From a virus, in the IMG/VR virus record IMGVR_UViG_3300031773_000026, positions 1-29,277 of that record: 29,277 nt of DNA. The stretch is one strand, 5' to 3'. Within the stretch, counting starts at the first letter, position 1. Every line of letters begins with the position of its first letter. The notes beneath the pieces are model-generated. The model saw only the letters and a list, made by a program, of their open reading frames with translations, did no database searches and was not told where the DNA came from. Below, one piece after another: positions 6,942 to 14,517 of the stretch. A program made the position numbers and the translations under genes.

Positions 6942-9630
6942 CTTCTAAAACAACCTCAGTCATTGAGAAATCTTCTGCAACTCCATCAACTTTCTTTGTC
7001 CAAGTCTTTGTCTTCTTACTAATAAGCTTGTAACGAACTCCGCTAGGTTGCAATATTTCGCTTTCATTCATTCCATTTAAATATTCAATAGGTGATCCAT
7101 GTTTATTGACATGTCTCATTACAAGCCCATGATTTCCACGTCCAATTTCTCCTTTTGCAAATTTGATTGCAATTCGAGGATCTGCTGACCAACTTTCCAT
7201 CGTTGTCACAGCCTCACCTGCTTTTATATTTTGGAGAACATCCTCAACGATGTTTTTACTATTAACAGTCATCCCCCGGAAAACGGTTCCATTAGGCTGC
7301 TTATCATAAAAAGCCTCTCCAAGTTTGACAGTCTTCCCATCATAAACAGCTCTTGTTCCTCCCTTCCATTTCGGAGTTCTAGCGATATACCGTTCCATTC
7401 TGTCGGCATCTCTAGCAATGGTATTAACTGTATTTTTATTTCTCCCTTCAAACATCTCGAATTTCTTTAATTGTCTTATTTCATTAGGGTTTAGCTGTTT
7501 TCCTACAAGTTTTGCCTGTTTTATTTGAAGTGCTCGAATCTCTCCGAAATTCGTCCCTGTCCAATTACTAATAACCTCGGATGTTTGATCAAATTGGACT
7601 TTGGTCATATCATAATTTTTCACAGAATCTTTTACGTCCGATTTATACCAAAGATCATCTGTTGATTTCTTTCCTTGTTTTGCTGTCAACCTTGGAGGTG
7701 GTGGTGTCTTCTTGTTGGTGCTTCCAATATTCTTTTGAATAAAGGATTCGTCATCCCATTTTTTAATTGGTGCTTTAGGTTTGACAGGAGTAGGATTAAG
7801 TAATTTTTTAAAGGCTTTATCATATTTCGTTTGAAGTTTAGTAAGTTCTTTTTTCTCTACAAGCTTGCCGAGTTCTTTAGGTGTGATCGTGTCAAATTTA
7901 CCTTTAGGGATCAATGTCCCATTGAAAAGCTTTTGATTCATAAACCAGTTCTGATGCTTTTTATTTGTTAAATCTGCTTTCTTGAAATTCTCCAGAGTGT
8001 TTTTTGTAGAATCATCTAACTTTTGAAGAGTTGCAACTTCTGGTTTTAAATCTCCGGAAACAACCTTTTTCGCCTGAGTTTCTACAACAGACTTATCAAC
8101 CATTTTCTTTTGGGCTGTTGTCAAAGGCTTATAAGGAACAAGCCCTTTCTTTTCCGCCTCAGTCATATATTTTCCTTCTTTAGCAAGTAAAGCTTTTGAA
8201 GGTGGTTTGATTTTTTCAAACTCAGCAAGTGTTTTCTTCTCTTTATCTGAAAGAAGCTTTGTCTTTTTGATTGGTGCTTTTGGTTTTATATTTGACGGCT
8301 TGCCATAAGTTTTTTGTAATTGCTTCAGGCTCTTTTCACTTCCGTCTGAACTTACAAATTTCGCAATAGCTTTATCTGGACCAACCTTCTTCGACAACTT
8401 ATCGAAATATTGAAACTTGCCTCGCCATGCTTTCTTTCCACTTGCAAGCGTGACTTCTTTGCCGCCTAATATTTTCGCCCGCATTTTCGGCGGTTGTTTT
8501 TGCAGCCAAGACCCGTAAGAAGTTCCAGTTGGAACAGGCCCACCAACAGCGGCCCTTGTGCTTCTCGTGAAGTTTGGCGGCGGTATTCCTAACCCTTCAT
8601 AATCAATAGTCGCAACGGTTCGACATCTGCAATTGAAATGTTGAGGCGGTGTCGGCCCCTGACCATATTTGAAAACTTGCCCATCAAGCATCATGCACTG
8701 CGGCGCGGTCCTGCTGTCTAGCGTCGCGATCCACTTATAACTTTCCGTGATGTCGCTGTTTTGTTTATAGACCGACTGCGCGGCTGTATCGCTGACCTGT
8801 TGAATTGAAGTACGAACAAGCGTTGAAATTTGGTGGTTAGCCATTTTAGTGGCTTCCCCACCTGCTAACGCGAGTTGTTTCGCTGTCCTTGCTTTCTCTC
8901 CAAAATACAATTGACCCAGAAGACGCCGCCCGACCTGTTGAGTTGTTTCTCCTGAAAGCAACCCGTCGCGAATTGTACGCCCAAATAAATCAGCGTTCTT
9001 TTCTGCTAACCCCCTGAAAGCTTTACTAATAATGTCACCATTCGGAAGGGTTAATTTCGATCCCATCTTTGCGGTTAAATTAAAACTTCCCTGTGCTTTT
9101 CTTAATCCATCAACGCCTTTAACCGCCGCCTGTAAATCATCGCTTAAAACATTTGCATTTATATCAGTCGCTTTATTTTTAACAACGGCCTCGGCAAACT
9201 TTGGAGACACTTCAACAGAACGAACAGAAGAACGCATTCCCGCAGGTAAAACTTTTTTTAATTGTTCTTCTACAAATTCAGATTGAAGCTTTGCAACACC
9301 ATCAAGATTTTTTATCAATTCCTTTGAACTACTATTTGACCAACCTTCAAGACTTTTCTTCGTCTGGGCTAATAACGAACGTAAACGAGCCGCCGTATAT
9401 TTGGGTTGGCTTGCTTTTGGCAGTCTTTCTATTGCTTCAAGCTTTCGAACCGAATCAAGAATGATCCGGTTGTAAGACTGCATCAATTCTTTTGAAACTT
9501 TATTTTCAAACCGATTTAAGTCGAGCGAATTACGAAAATAAGTCTCTGGAATTAGATCAGAATAAGGAACCTCAGCCCCGACTTTTCCACGGTCAACAGT
9601 TCCGAAAATAGATTTTATTTTAGGAGCCAT
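6934..9630 (-). CDS. MuF/SPP1 gp7-like head protein fused to a C-terminal ADP-ribosyltransferase domain
   Basis: This 898-aa protein has three parts. Residues 1-345 form a minor head protein: the MuF signature is visible at about 300-340 as IATLDSRTAPQCMMLDGQVF followed by PPQHFNCRCR, placed next to the portal gene as expected. Residues about 345-700 are a Lys/Pro-rich linker with the repeated segment KPKAPIKK. Residues about 720-898 look like an Arg-Ser-Glu type ADP-ribosyltransferase: FRGM with Arg785, S-W-S at 813-815 (the STS motif), ADPRIAIKFA, and NESEILQPSG with E856-S-E858 (ExE). This places the domain with arginine-specific toxin-like ARTs. Such fusions can be packaged in the head and delivered with DNA, but delivery here is inference. 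The length far exceeds plain MuF proteins (about 250-450 aa). Confidence 0.9.
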   Translation of the reverse strand: MAPKIKSIFGTVDRGKVGAEVPYSDLIPETYFRNSLDLNRFENKVSKELMQSYNRIILDSVRKLEAIERLPKASQPKYTAARLRSLLAQTKKSLEGWSNSSSKELIKNLDGVAKLQSEFVEEQLKKVLPAGMRSSVRSVEVSPKFAEAVVKNKATDINANVLSDDLQAAVKGVDGLRKAQGSFNLTAKMGSKLTLPNGDIISKAFRGLAEKNADLFGRTIRDGLLSGETTQQVGRRLLGQLYFGEKARTAKQLALAGGEATKMANHQISTLVRTSIQQVSDTAAQSVYKQNSDITESYKWIATLDSRTAPQCMMLDGQVFKYGQGPTPPQHFNCRCRTVATIDYEGLGIPPPNFTRSTRAAVGGPVPTGTSYGSWLQKQPPKMRAKILGGKEVTLASGKKAWRGKFQYFDKLSKKVGPDKAIAKFVSSDGSEKSLKQLQKTYGKPSNIKPKAPIKKTKLLSDKEKKTLAEFEKIKPPSKALLAKEGKYMTEAEKKGLVPYKPLTTAQKKMVDKSVVETQAKKVVSGDLKPEVATLQKLDDSTKNTLENFKKADLTNKKHQNWFMNQKLFNGTLIPKGKFDTITPKELGKLVEKKELTKLQTKYDKAFKKLLNPTPVKPKAPIKKWDDESFIQKNIGSTNKKTPPPPRLTAKQGKKSTDDLWYKSDVKDSVKNYDMTKVQFDQTSEVISNWTGTNFGEIRALQIKQAKLVGKQLNPNEIRQLKKFEMFEGRNKNTVNTIARDADRMERYIARTPKWKGGTRAVYDGKTVKLGEAFYDKQPNGTVFRGMTVNSKNIVEDVLQNIKAGEAVTTMESWSADPRIAIKFAKGEIGRGNHGLVMRHVNKHGSPIEYLNGMNESEILQPSGVRYKLISKKTKTWTKKVDGVAEDFSMTEVVLEAI

Positions 9631-9634
9631 TTAC

Positions 9635-11083
9635 TTAGTCTTCTTGATCTACATCTTCAGGTTCCGCAGATTCTTCTTCTTCATCTTCGTTAGCTTCAGG
9701 AATTGGCGCTTCTGCTTCCATTGCTGTTAATCCTTCTTGCTGGACAGCTAATAATTCTTCTTCGATTTCAAAATCATCGCCCAACACTTCACCCGCTTCC
9801 AATTGCTTCAATAAGGTTTCCTGTGTAATTGCTCCGCTTGTCCATAGCTCCTTAAGGCTGTTGATTTCTTGAGGATCTAAACGTGAACCGAGGAAGTCCC
9901 GATTGACAAAACAATTACCAGACTGCGAAAGGTTTAAATATTTCGCGTGATACATGAGGCAGTTATCAATCAAATCCTGTAACTGTTGTGCAACCACCTT
10001 CATCGTGCTATCGCCTTGTGATCTATCTATTTCTTTTGACCTTGCTGTTTCTGCCGATGCTTTTAATTTAGTTCCCAGAATTGCAGCCATCCCAAGCTCG
10101 TTTATTTGCTTCTCAATTCGATCTAATTGTGTGAATTGTGCATCAAAAGATTTTCCTTCTGGTTCAACAAAGCGCACATCTGAATCAGTTGGAAGACTTA
10201 ACGCTTCACTTGGTCCCGCGCTTACTTCCTCCGCGCTTTGAGGGAACCCGAAGAAACACAAAAACGGGACTGCTGAAATATGGAGCTGATTCGAAACATC
10301 AGAGCCATTTTGATAACTGAGAACATTTAACTGGGCCACGTCACCGAGGGGCGGCCTCGACTCCATAAAATTAACCCTATTGGAATAAGCAACGGCAAAA
10401 GGAATTTCAGAAAGGCTTGTCGTTCCTTCATCGTGCAAAGTGAACTCACCTTGTTTGTTCCTTCTGTGTATTTCAAAAGCGCCCGGAGTTAATAGACGAA
10501 CTTGCTCGACGGTAGTTTCTGAATATTCGCCATCAGGCTCAATGACCTTTTCCAAGAGTCTTAATTGTGTAAATTTGCGAGCGCCGTCAATAATTTCTGA
10601 ACGCCATCCAAGAATTTCCCGAGGGCTATATGTAACCCAATAAGGACGCCCGCCATTCTTGTCGGCCTCGACTAAAACGCCACAGTGTCCATAGCGAATA
10701 ATCGTTCTTGCACAGGTATAGGCCCAAACTGAAAGCCCGTTAGATTGCAAGTCAATATCAAATAAATCTTCTGTTATTCGCGGCGGGACGTCATTCGTTC
10801 GAATTGGCTTTCTGATCAACATCCCTGCCAATAGCTTTTCTATTCGTTCGTAATAAGGAGGACAAACAGAACGGCTCAATCTGCGGTCGTAGCTTCTTTC
10901 ATCCTCGCGCTCCATTTGCGGCAAATATTTCCGATGCTTCGCCCTGATGCCCTGCGAACCTGTTAGCAAATCTTCAATAATTTCCCAGTAAACCTCCTGA
11001 TCCAAATAAGCCTGACAAGGCTGTTCGATTCCTCCGTCATTGGGCTGCCTTCTATGCTCGTAAATGTTGTAACCGCTATACAC
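9635..11083 (-). CDS. Portal protein (DUF4055-like)
   Basis: The 482-aa protein matches the DUF4055-type phage portal: an N-terminal segment with YLPQMEREDERSYDRRLSRS and PPYYERIEKLLAGMLIRKPI, then ARTIIRYGHCGVLVEADK, PYWVTYSPREILGWR, SEIPFAVAYSNR and the C-terminal core with KASAETARSKEIDRSQGDS and LQDLIDNCLMYHAKYL. It forms the dodecameric channel at the capsid vertex through which TerL drives DNA. The last 45 residues are almost entirely acidic. It lies between TerL and the MuF gene, 4 bp from the latter. The start chosen is the ATG at 11083, with 45 bp to the TerL stop. Confidence 0.9.
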   Translation of the reverse strand: MYSGYNIYEHRRQPNDGGIEQPCQAYLDQEVYWEIIEDLLTGSQGIRAKHRKYLPQMEREDERSYDRRLSRSVCPPYYERIEKLLAGMLIRKPIRTNDVPPRITEDLFDIDLQSNGLSVWAYTCARTIIRYGHCGVLVEADKNGGRPYWVTYSPREILGWRSEIIDGARKFTQLRLLEKVIEPDGEYSETTVEQVRLLTPGAFEIHRRNKQGEFTLHDEGTTSLSEIPFAVAYSNRVNFMESRPPLGDVAQLNVLSYQNGSDVSNQLHISAVPFLCFFGFPQSAEEVSAGPSEALSLPTDSDVRFVEPEGKSFDAQFTQLDRIEKQINELGMAAILGTKLKASAETARSKEIDRSQGDSTMKVVAQQLQDLIDNCLMYHAKYLNLSQSGNCFVNRDFLGSRLDPQEINSLKELWTSGAITQETLLKQLEAGEVLGDDFEIEEELLAVQQEGLTAMEAEAPIPEANEDEEEESAEPEDVDQED

Positions 11084-11128
11084 TTGTTAATCCTCTGGAC
11101 GTTATGAACATCATCTTAATTGTACTCA

Positions 11129-12475
11129 TCAATAAATCCTAATACCTGTTGATTTTCCTGCGTTTAGATGTAAAGGATTGAAGCGCCTCCAAATAATATA
11201 ACCAAGAGCGTCGGCGTAATGATCATGCCCCGAATCCTTCGAAGGTTGGCCTTTGTCGTCGTAACTTTGCAGTTCTAAGGACTTAATCATTTCTTTGCAT
11301 CGCGGATGAATATGGAAACGAATTTGTCCCTTACCATTTTCCAACAATGCTTGAACAGAATTAACACGGTCAGCAATAGCCGGATTCGACGCCCCGGATT
11401 GGTTATATATTTTGTAGTTTCCAAGAATTTGGATGTCGGTTCTGCTGCTATTCGTGCTTCTTGCTGAACCGCTTGCGTCAGGGTATCCATAAACCGTGGC
11501 TCTGGGAAATTTCGCCCGGATAGTTTTTCCCAATTCGTCGGTGTCATATGCTCTGATCTCATCGAATATGTAGAGTTCTTCGTTTTTGATAACCCCGAGG
11601 ATTCCCGACATTTTCCCGATATTAAAATCTATTCCTGCGTGAATAATCTCATTTGTTAAGTCGGGTATCTCGGTTGTCAAATGCTTTTCTCTACAAAAAC
11701 GGGTATATACACAACCTTGAGTTATGTTCACAAATTCACCTAAGAGATAACTCTTTAGAAGCGCTGGCTGAAAATTGGACTCTAAACGGTCGATGAAATC
11801 TTTCGGAAGGTGCTTATTCTCATAAGTGGTCATTTTGATAAGCTTCCGATCTGTTCGCGCTTGAGCTTCTTCTGTTCCGAAAGTGTTATAAAAAAACCTG
11901 AAACCTTCAGGAGTTGAAGCGGCTGCAAATTGCCTCACATTTCCATCTCTTAAACGTGCAAGGATTCGGGGAAAAGCCTGTTCGCAAATAGCCTGTCCTA
12001 CAACGTCTAACTCGTCGCAAACTACATGAGAGAGATTCAAACCTACAATCCTGTTGTAATTTTCAAAGGACCGACAGAGAAGCGTCGTCGGCTTTTCTAG
12101 GTGCAAAGTATATTCAGGCAACGGTGACGCCCTGAAACTGTAAGAAATTCCATATTGCTCTAGAAATTCATTAAAGCCCCGGATGAAAATATCGCGGACA
12201 AGAACATTAGTCGGCTCGAAGACGCAACCCGTATATCCCATATTTAAAATTGCGAGCTGAACGCATTTCGCAAACAAGGCGAAACTTTTTCCCGATCCAT
12301 AACCAGCACAAAGCCCAAGAATTTCCGTTGTTGTATCTTCAAAAAAACGAGCTTGGCCTGTATGAAGATCCGCTTGTATTCGTTTTAAAATATCGGCCGA
12401 ACGTGTTGGATCTGGCGGAGTAATGAAATCAAAGACACTTTCTTTCTTACAGACCGATTCAATAAGGGAACTCAT
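11129..12475 (-). CDS. Terminase large subunit
   Basis: The 448-aa packaging motor carries all expected motifs. Walker A GYGSGKS is at 58-64, Walker B with catalytic Glu (HVVCDELD) at 150-157 and coupling motif AASTPEG at 185-191. The RNase H-like nuclease has acidic residues at D283 (AGIDFN), D333 (GYPDASG) and D422 (HDHYADALGY). Length is normal for phage TerL. It translocates DNA into the procapsid through the portal and cuts it at termination. The ATG overlaps the TerS stop by 4 bp (ATGA), so the two are translationally coupled. Confidence 0.95.
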   Translation of the reverse strand: MSSLIESVCKKESVFDFITPPDPTRSADILKRIQADLHTGQARFFEDTTTEILGLCAGYGSGKSFALFAKCVQLAILNMGYTGCVFEPTNVLVRDIFIRGFNEFLEQYGISYSFRASPLPEYTLHLEKPTTLLCRSFENYNRIVGLNLSHVVCDELDVVGQAICEQAFPRILARLRDGNVRQFAAASTPEGFRFFYNTFGTEEAQARTDRKLIKMTTYENKHLPKDFIDRLESNFQPALLKSYLLGEFVNITQGCVYTRFCREKHLTTEIPDLTNEIIHAGIDFNIGKMSGILGVIKNEELYIFDEIRAYDTDELGKTIRAKFPRATVYGYPDASGSARSTNSSRTDIQILGNYKIYNQSGASNPAIADRVNSVQALLENGKGQIRFHIHPRCKEMIKSLELQSYDDKGQPSKDSGHDHYADALGYIIWRRFNPLHLNAGKSTGIRIY

Positions 12476-12810
12476 ACAGACATTTCAAAGCGTAAGAGCT
12501 TGGCTTGAAGCTCCAAAGATTTCATAGCAATGAGAAGATTATTGTCTTCTGAAGCTCGGCGCTCGTAATCCTGAAGACGTGCTATTGCGGCAAGGAGAAA
12601 TTGCGGGCGCTCCATTTCACAATCAATGGATTGAAGAACGCGAGCGCGTTGCAAATATTCTTCTGTTTGTCGAAGTGAAACCTTGAAATTTTCCGCGCAG
12701 TATCGGACGATCTGGGTTTTATTATGTCCGCGTAATAAAAGATCATAAACACGATGAACGCGTTTATCTATTTCAATATTAGTTGCTTTTTTTGCGGGCT
12801 TTTTCGCCAT
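12472..12810 (-). CDS. Terminase small subunit
   Basis: The 112-aa protein starts with a Lys-rich tail (MAKKPAKKATN). A helix-turn-helix (VYDLLLRGHNKTQIVRYCAE, then FKVSLRQTEEYLQRAR, about 22-62) and a helical oligomerisation region to the C-terminus follow. This is the usual layout of small terminases, which recognise the packaging site and load TerL. It is the first gene of the minus-strand late operon. The 87 bp upstream contain a perfect palindrome (12853-12867) and a triloop hairpin (12885-12895), but no minus-strand promoter that I can call. Confidence 0.85.
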   Translation of the reverse strand: MAKKPAKKATNIEIDKRVHRVYDLLLRGHNKTQIVRYCAENFKVSLRQTEEYLQRARVLQSIDCEMERPQFLLAAIARLQDYERRASEDNNLLIAMKSLELQAKLLRFEMSV

Positions 12811-12852
12811 GCTGTCACTATAGACGGCACTGATTAAATTTGAAACAAACTG

Positions 12853-12867
12853 AATCTTATTAAGATT
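12853..12867. promoter_or_regulatory. Palindrome AATCTTATTAAGATT upstream of TerS
   Basis: Arms AATCTTA and TAAGATT with one central T form a perfect inverted repeat 43 nt upstream of the TerS start. Its core TCTTATTAAGA recurs at 23268-23278 just before the tail-chaperone start codon. Candidate operator or RNA hairpin for late genes. Confidence 0.5.
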
Positions 12868-12884
12868 AAAAGGAAGGGGATGGC

Positions 12885-12895
12885 ATCCGCAGGAT
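12885..12895. repeat. CCGCAGG triloop hairpin between TerS and the first early promoter
   Basis: ATCC-GCA-GGAT is the third copy of this small hairpin. On the minus strand it lies 74 nt upstream of TerS; on the plus strand it ends 2 nt before the -35 box of the first early promoter. Confidence 0.4.
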
Positions 12896-12897
12896 AA

Positions 12898-12926
12898 TTG
12901 ACAGCCAATAGATAAAGATGTATACT
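12898..12926 (+). promoter_or_regulatory. Early promoter P1 (TTGACA-17-TATACT) with +1 hairpin
   Basis: The -35 TTGACA is at 12898-12903 and the -10 TATACT at 12921-12926, spacer 17. Seven bases after the -10, a hairpin GTCAG-CTCGTCA-CTGAC (12933-12949) starts at the expected transcript end. P2 has the same hairpin with a different stem and nearly the same loop. Confidence 0.9.
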
Positions 12927-12977
12927 AATTAAGTCAGCTCGTCACTGACACTTTTCAAAAAGAACCAACCGAACAAC

Positions 12978-13745
12978 ATGGCCGACTCGTTTCAATTCTT
13001 ATCTAAGTTGTTGGGAATGACCAACAGCACGAACGAAAATGAAAGCGCAGTTGCAGAAGCAAAACTTGAAGAACAACTTTTAAAGCGCGGAATTACAAAA
13101 GACCAACTTGAAAAAAAAGTTGAGGAAGGGATAGAAGATCCAACATTAAAAGAGGCGATCAATTGGACATGGACAGATGAAAAAGGCCATCAGCATTTTT
13201 CAAGAGTCAAACCACATGAACAAATTATCGTTAGCGCTTGCGTTTATTTCTTCAATGGGAAATTAGTTATCGGACACAGCTACAAAGGAAAATGCTTTGA
13301 CATCTTTGCGACAAAAGGAAACAGAAAACAAATTGATTTGTATTCTGCCTATTTAATCGAAGCATGTGAAAGAGCATTGAAGGAAGAAAGAAAAGGAGTA
13401 CGCGGCGGATTCGATGCAACATTCAATTCAAGCTTCAGAAAGAATTGGGCTTGGAAAATCCAAAGCAGATTGAACAAGATGAAGGAGGCAGAAGAAAAGG
13501 ACGGAAGGCGCGAAGTTAAGCAAGGCAAAAAGATCAACGTCAGAGCGATTCAAGTCCGAGGCAAAAATGAAATCGAACAAACAAAAGCGCTTTCATTAAG
13601 AGATCAAAAATATCCGAAGTTGAGAAAAGGAACAGGGTTCACAATCGGCGGAGCTGGAGCAAATGCAGGAAGACAGGCCGGAGCAAATACAGGATTAGGT
13701 CGTCAGGTATCAGGAAGACAAACACGGAGAATTGCAGGAGCATAA
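12978..13745 (+). CDS. Early protein with DUF2786/DUF7168-like pattern
   Basis: The 255-aa protein has a charged N-terminus (KLEEQLLKRGITKDQLEKKV) and a central domain from about residue 70. There HEQIIVSACVYFFNGKLVIG, an I/D pair after KCFDIFATKGN, AYLIEACERALKEERKG and SSFRKNWAWKIQSRLNKM resemble the helix and 'SFR.g....l...L' pattern of DUF7168/DUF2786 proteins, which are common in phages and of unknown function. The C-terminus (about 215-255) is Gly/Arg/Ala-rich and low complexity, perhaps nucleic-acid binding. It is the first gene after promoter P1. The leader contains GAACCAACCGAAC rather than a Shine-Dalgarno sequence. Family call is tentative. Confidence 0.8.
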   Translation: MADSFQFLSKLLGMTNSTNENESAVAEAKLEEQLLKRGITKDQLEKKVEEGIEDPTLKEAINWTWTDEKGHQHFSRVKPHEQIIVSACVYFFNGKLVIGHSYKGKCFDIFATKGNRKQIDLYSAYLIEACERALKEERKGVRGGFDATFNSSFRKNWAWKIQSRLNKMKEAEEKDGRREVKQGKKINVRAIQVRGKNEIEQTKALSLRDQKYPKLRKGTGFTIGGAGANAGRQAGANTGLGRQVSGRQTRRIAGA

Positions 13746-13758
13746 AAAGGTGATAAGG

Positions 13759-13809
13759 TCAGGGGACGGCCAAGGCTGTCCCTTGTACTTCGTGACAAGG
13801 CTCCCCTGA
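13759..13809 (+). ncRNA. Compact three-way-junction RNA in the 3' UTR
   Basis: In 51 nt, a 7-bp closing stem (TCAGGGG 759-765 with CCCCTGA 803-809, add 13000) encloses two hairpins. They are ACGGC-CAAG-GCTGT (766-779, one G-U pair) and CCTTGT-8nt-ACAAGG (781-800). Only three bases are unpaired at the junction. A further hairpin GTCAAC/GTTGAC follows at 13811-13831. It lies 13 nt after the stop codon of the 255-aa gene and before its terminator. It is not a tRNA: there is no T-loop or anticodon arm pattern. It could be a 3'-UTR-derived small RNA, an exonuclease block or a protein-binding site. Confidence 0.5.
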
Positions 13810-13850
13810 AGTCAACCGGTAAAAAGTTGACAGCCGTAAATCTTTTTTTG

Positions 13851-13877
13851 AAGATCTCCTTGACAGGGGATCTTTTT
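13851..13877 (+). terminator. Intrinsic terminator whose loop is the next -35 box
   Basis: AAGATCTCC (851-859) pairs with GGGGATCTT (866-874, add 13000; one T-G wobble) and is followed by T's. The 6-nt loop is exactly TTGACA, the -35 of promoter P2. Confidence 0.8.
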
Positions 13878-13887
13878 AATGTATACT
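13860..13887 (+). promoter_or_regulatory. Early promoter P2 (TTGACA-16-TATACT) with +1 hairpin
   Basis: -35 at 13860-13865 and -10 at 13882-13887. A hairpin GCAAG-CTCGTTA-CTTGC (13894-13910) begins 7 nt after the -10, matching P1 in place and loop but with a changed, still complementary stem. Confidence 0.88.
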
Positions 13888-13938
13888 AATAAAGCAAGCT
13901 CGTTACTTGCCGAACCAACCCGAACCGGAGCTAATCCC

Positions 13939-14097
13939 ATGACAACAATCACCGCGAAGAATACTAAGGCTGAAATTCTTGCCGAAGCTCTTCCACTGAT
14001 TGACGACCAAAAGGAAACGATTCAAACTCTTACCGAGAAATTGAACGCCGCCTTAATCCTTCTAGGAATCACAGCAGCAGCAGCCGCTATTTTCTAA
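13939..14097 (+). CDS. Small membrane-anchored protein (52 aa)
   Basis: The start chosen is ATG at 13939, because the longer frame from 13879 would begin inside the -10 box of promoter P2. The protein has a charged helical N-terminal part (NTKAEILAEALPLIDDQKET, then IQTLTEKLN) and a hydrophobic C-terminal segment (AALILLGITAAAAAIF), consistent with a tail-anchored membrane peptide. The leader has GAACCAACCCGAACCGG. It is monocistronic, with its own promoter and a strong terminator 8 nt after the stop. Function unknown; a small holin-like or membrane-regulator role is possible but not shown. Confidence 0.75.
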   Translation: MTTITAKNTKAEILAEALPLIDDQKETIQTLTEKLNAALILLGITAAAAAIF

Positions 14098-14104
14098 AAC
14101 ACCC

Positions 14105-14128
14105 GCCCCTCATTCCGAGGGGCTTTTT
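14105..14128 (+). terminator. Intrinsic terminator after the 52-aa gene
   Basis: GCCCCTC-ATTCC-GAGGGGC (7 bp, 5-nt loop) followed by TTTTT. Confidence 0.92.
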
Positions 14129-14177
14129 ATTGACAGCCTGCCAAACCCCGCCAAGATAAGACAGGACAAGGGAAACA

Positions 14178-14210
14178 AACGCTCCGAATCTGCGCGGGGC
14201 GTTTTTTTTT
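14178..14210 (+). terminator. Second intrinsic terminator, before promoter P3
   Basis: AACGCTCC (178-185) pairs with GGGGCGTT (196-203, add 14000; one T-G pair), loop of 10, followed by nine T's. Between this and the previous terminator there is a TTGACA at 14130-14135 but no ORF and no good TATACT. Confidence 0.85.
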
Positions 14211-14219
14211 GCGGATTAG

Positions 14220-14248
14220 TTGACACCTTTTAAAGTTGTTTGTATACT
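14220..14248 (+). promoter_or_regulatory. Early promoter P3 (TTGACA-17-TATACT)
   Basis: -35 at 14220-14225, -10 at 14243-14248, followed by AAAGAA and GTCA starting exactly 7 nt after the -10. The leader carries two GAACCA copies directly before the ATG at 14275. Confidence 0.92.
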
Positions 14249-14274
14249 AAAGAAGTCAACGAACCAAACGAACC

Positions 14275-14517
14275 ATGGACACTTTCTTCAATCGCTTCTT
14301 CGACGAAAAGAACCTAGAAAACAGGATCTACGAAGTAGTAGCCCCACAAGGAACAATGAACCTTATTGAAACCAATATGGTCATTGCAAAAATCAAAACA
14401 ACTCAGGGCGAAGAAGCTCAAAAGATCGAAACCGTTTTAAGAACAATCGATTTCAAAAACGGCAACGTTCACCATTTCTTAAACCACATTGCCCAGGCAA
14501 TGGCGGTTGATTTCTAA
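14275..14517 (+). CDS. Early protein of unknown function (80 aa)
   Basis: This acidic-to-neutral 80-aa protein starts MDTFFNRFFDEKNLENRIYE and ends GNVHHFLNHIAQAMAVDF. I recall similar small proteins in marine phages, but no function. The first codons share a 13-nt identical stretch (ACACTTTCTTCAA) with the gene at 16644, although the proteins differ afterwards. It is the first gene behind promoter P3 and is followed, without terminator, by a five-gene coupled cluster up to 16019. No Shine-Dalgarno sequence is present. Confidence 0.85.
   Translation: MDTFFNRFFDEKNLENRIYEVVAPQGTMNLIETNMVIAKIKTTQGEEAQKIETVLRTIDFKNGNVHHFLNHIAQAMAVDF

Noticed and set aside
10138-10643. Plus-strand ORFs inside the portal, TerL, MuF and tape-measure genes
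   Set aside because: All are shadows of well-supported minus-strand genes, with Ser/Leu/Phe-rich antisense composition.
13741-13850. A tRNA gene in the structured 3' UTR
   Set aside because: No T-arm GGTTCGA-type sequence, no anticodon arm of 7-nt loop in the right place, and the junction has three, not four, helices.
13879-14097. Longer start for the 52-aa gene (ATG at 13879)
   Set aside because: That ATG overlaps the -10 region, upstream of the transcript start; ATG 13939 is used instead. The same reasoning moved starts at 16590 to 16644 and 16898 to 17009.
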